Assembly: GCA_003160265.1 (NCBI GenBank)
Contig: PLQY01000068.1
Span: 629 to 6,137, forward strand
Source: Peptococcaceae bacterium
Lineage (GTDB): Bacteria; Bacillota; DSM-12270; Thermacetogeniales; Thermacetogeniaceae
Direction of reading: 5' to 3'
DNA length: 5,509 nucleotides
Below, piece after piece: positions 5,409-5,509 of the stretch (its first letter is position 1; each line of letters begins with the position of its first letter). The position numbers and the translations under genes are program-made. The notes below the pieces were generated by a model that was given only the letters and a program-made list of their open reading frames with translations, did not search any database and was not told the origin of the DNA.

Positions 5409-5509
5409 AATAATACCAAGCCGGGCGTGGTTTTCTAAAGTAAGAATAGATCACAGTCTGTCCAGAATCATCCAAGATGAATCCGAATAATATCAAGGGT
5501 TCTAGCCTA

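Larger units (their letters stand above)
5171..5509. other. Right-hand 339 bases without a convincing intact gene
   Basis: The segment has two unlike parts. Bases up to about 5357 are GC-rich and contain the possible minus-strand remnant and a direct repeat GCCGGGG at 5300-5306 and 5312-5318. From about 5358 the sequence turns AT-rich, with promoter-like hexamers. A frame starting at ATG 5477 is open for 11 codons to the window edge but has no SD, so I do not call it a gene. Confidence 0.6.

Noticed and set aside
5477..5509. Start of a gene at ATG 5477 running off the right edge
   Set aside because: Only 11 codons are visible and there is no SD before the ATG; it cannot be supported from this window.

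Overview
The window holds one compact, co-directional amino-acid biosynthesis operon on the + strand, followed by a tRNA gene. The order is homoserine dehydrogenase (hom, 301-1605), threonine synthase (thrC, 1605-2669), homoserine kinase (thrB, 2723-3664), aspartokinase (lysC, 3732-4952) and tRNA-Pro(GGG) (5056-5132). The tRNA ends in its own factor-independent terminator. All four enzymes look intact, with the catalytic motifs of their families. Together they supply aspartyl phosphate (LysC) and convert aspartate semialdehyde to homoserine (Hom), phosphohomoserine (ThrB) and threonine (ThrC). Aspartate-semialdehyde dehydrogenase, which sits between LysC and Hom, is not in the window.

The organism is probably a moderately GC-rich Gram-positive of the Firmicutes, perhaps a clostridial or Peptococcaceae-type lineage. 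This is inferred from strong purine-rich Shine-Dalgarno (SD) sites, GTG starts, tight gene packing, a Bacillus-type aspartokinase with an internal start for a beta subunit, and sigma-A-like promoters. I cannot name a genus.

Region by region: positions 1-70 may be the tail of an unidentified upstream gene. Positions 71-300 are noncoding and contain a plausible promoter (102-130). They also contain a leader of about 160 nt with extensive self-complementarity: an outer stem, a small hairpin, and a long 62-nt imperfect hairpin at 199-260. One arm of the long hairpin is also exactly complementary to the hom SD. I see no T-box or lysine riboswitch signature. hom and thrC overlap as TGATG. The gaps thrC-thrB (53 nt) and thrB-lysC (67 nt) show no terminator. 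Inside lysC a perfect AAGGAGGT followed by an in-frame ATG at codon 246 marks the beta-subunit start. Positions 4953-5055 hold short heptamer repeats and a good tRNA promoter. Positions 5171-5509 have no convincing intact gene. They hold a minus-strand stretch with coding-like codon use (5183-5329, possibly a gene remnant) and then an AT-rich segment with a duplicated -35-like element, which may drive a gene beyond the right edge.

This is mostly an ordinary biosynthetic operon. The candidates for something less ordinary are the structured hom leader and, to a lesser extent, the unexplained 5183-5420 segment. I do not see evidence for a new multi-gene system.
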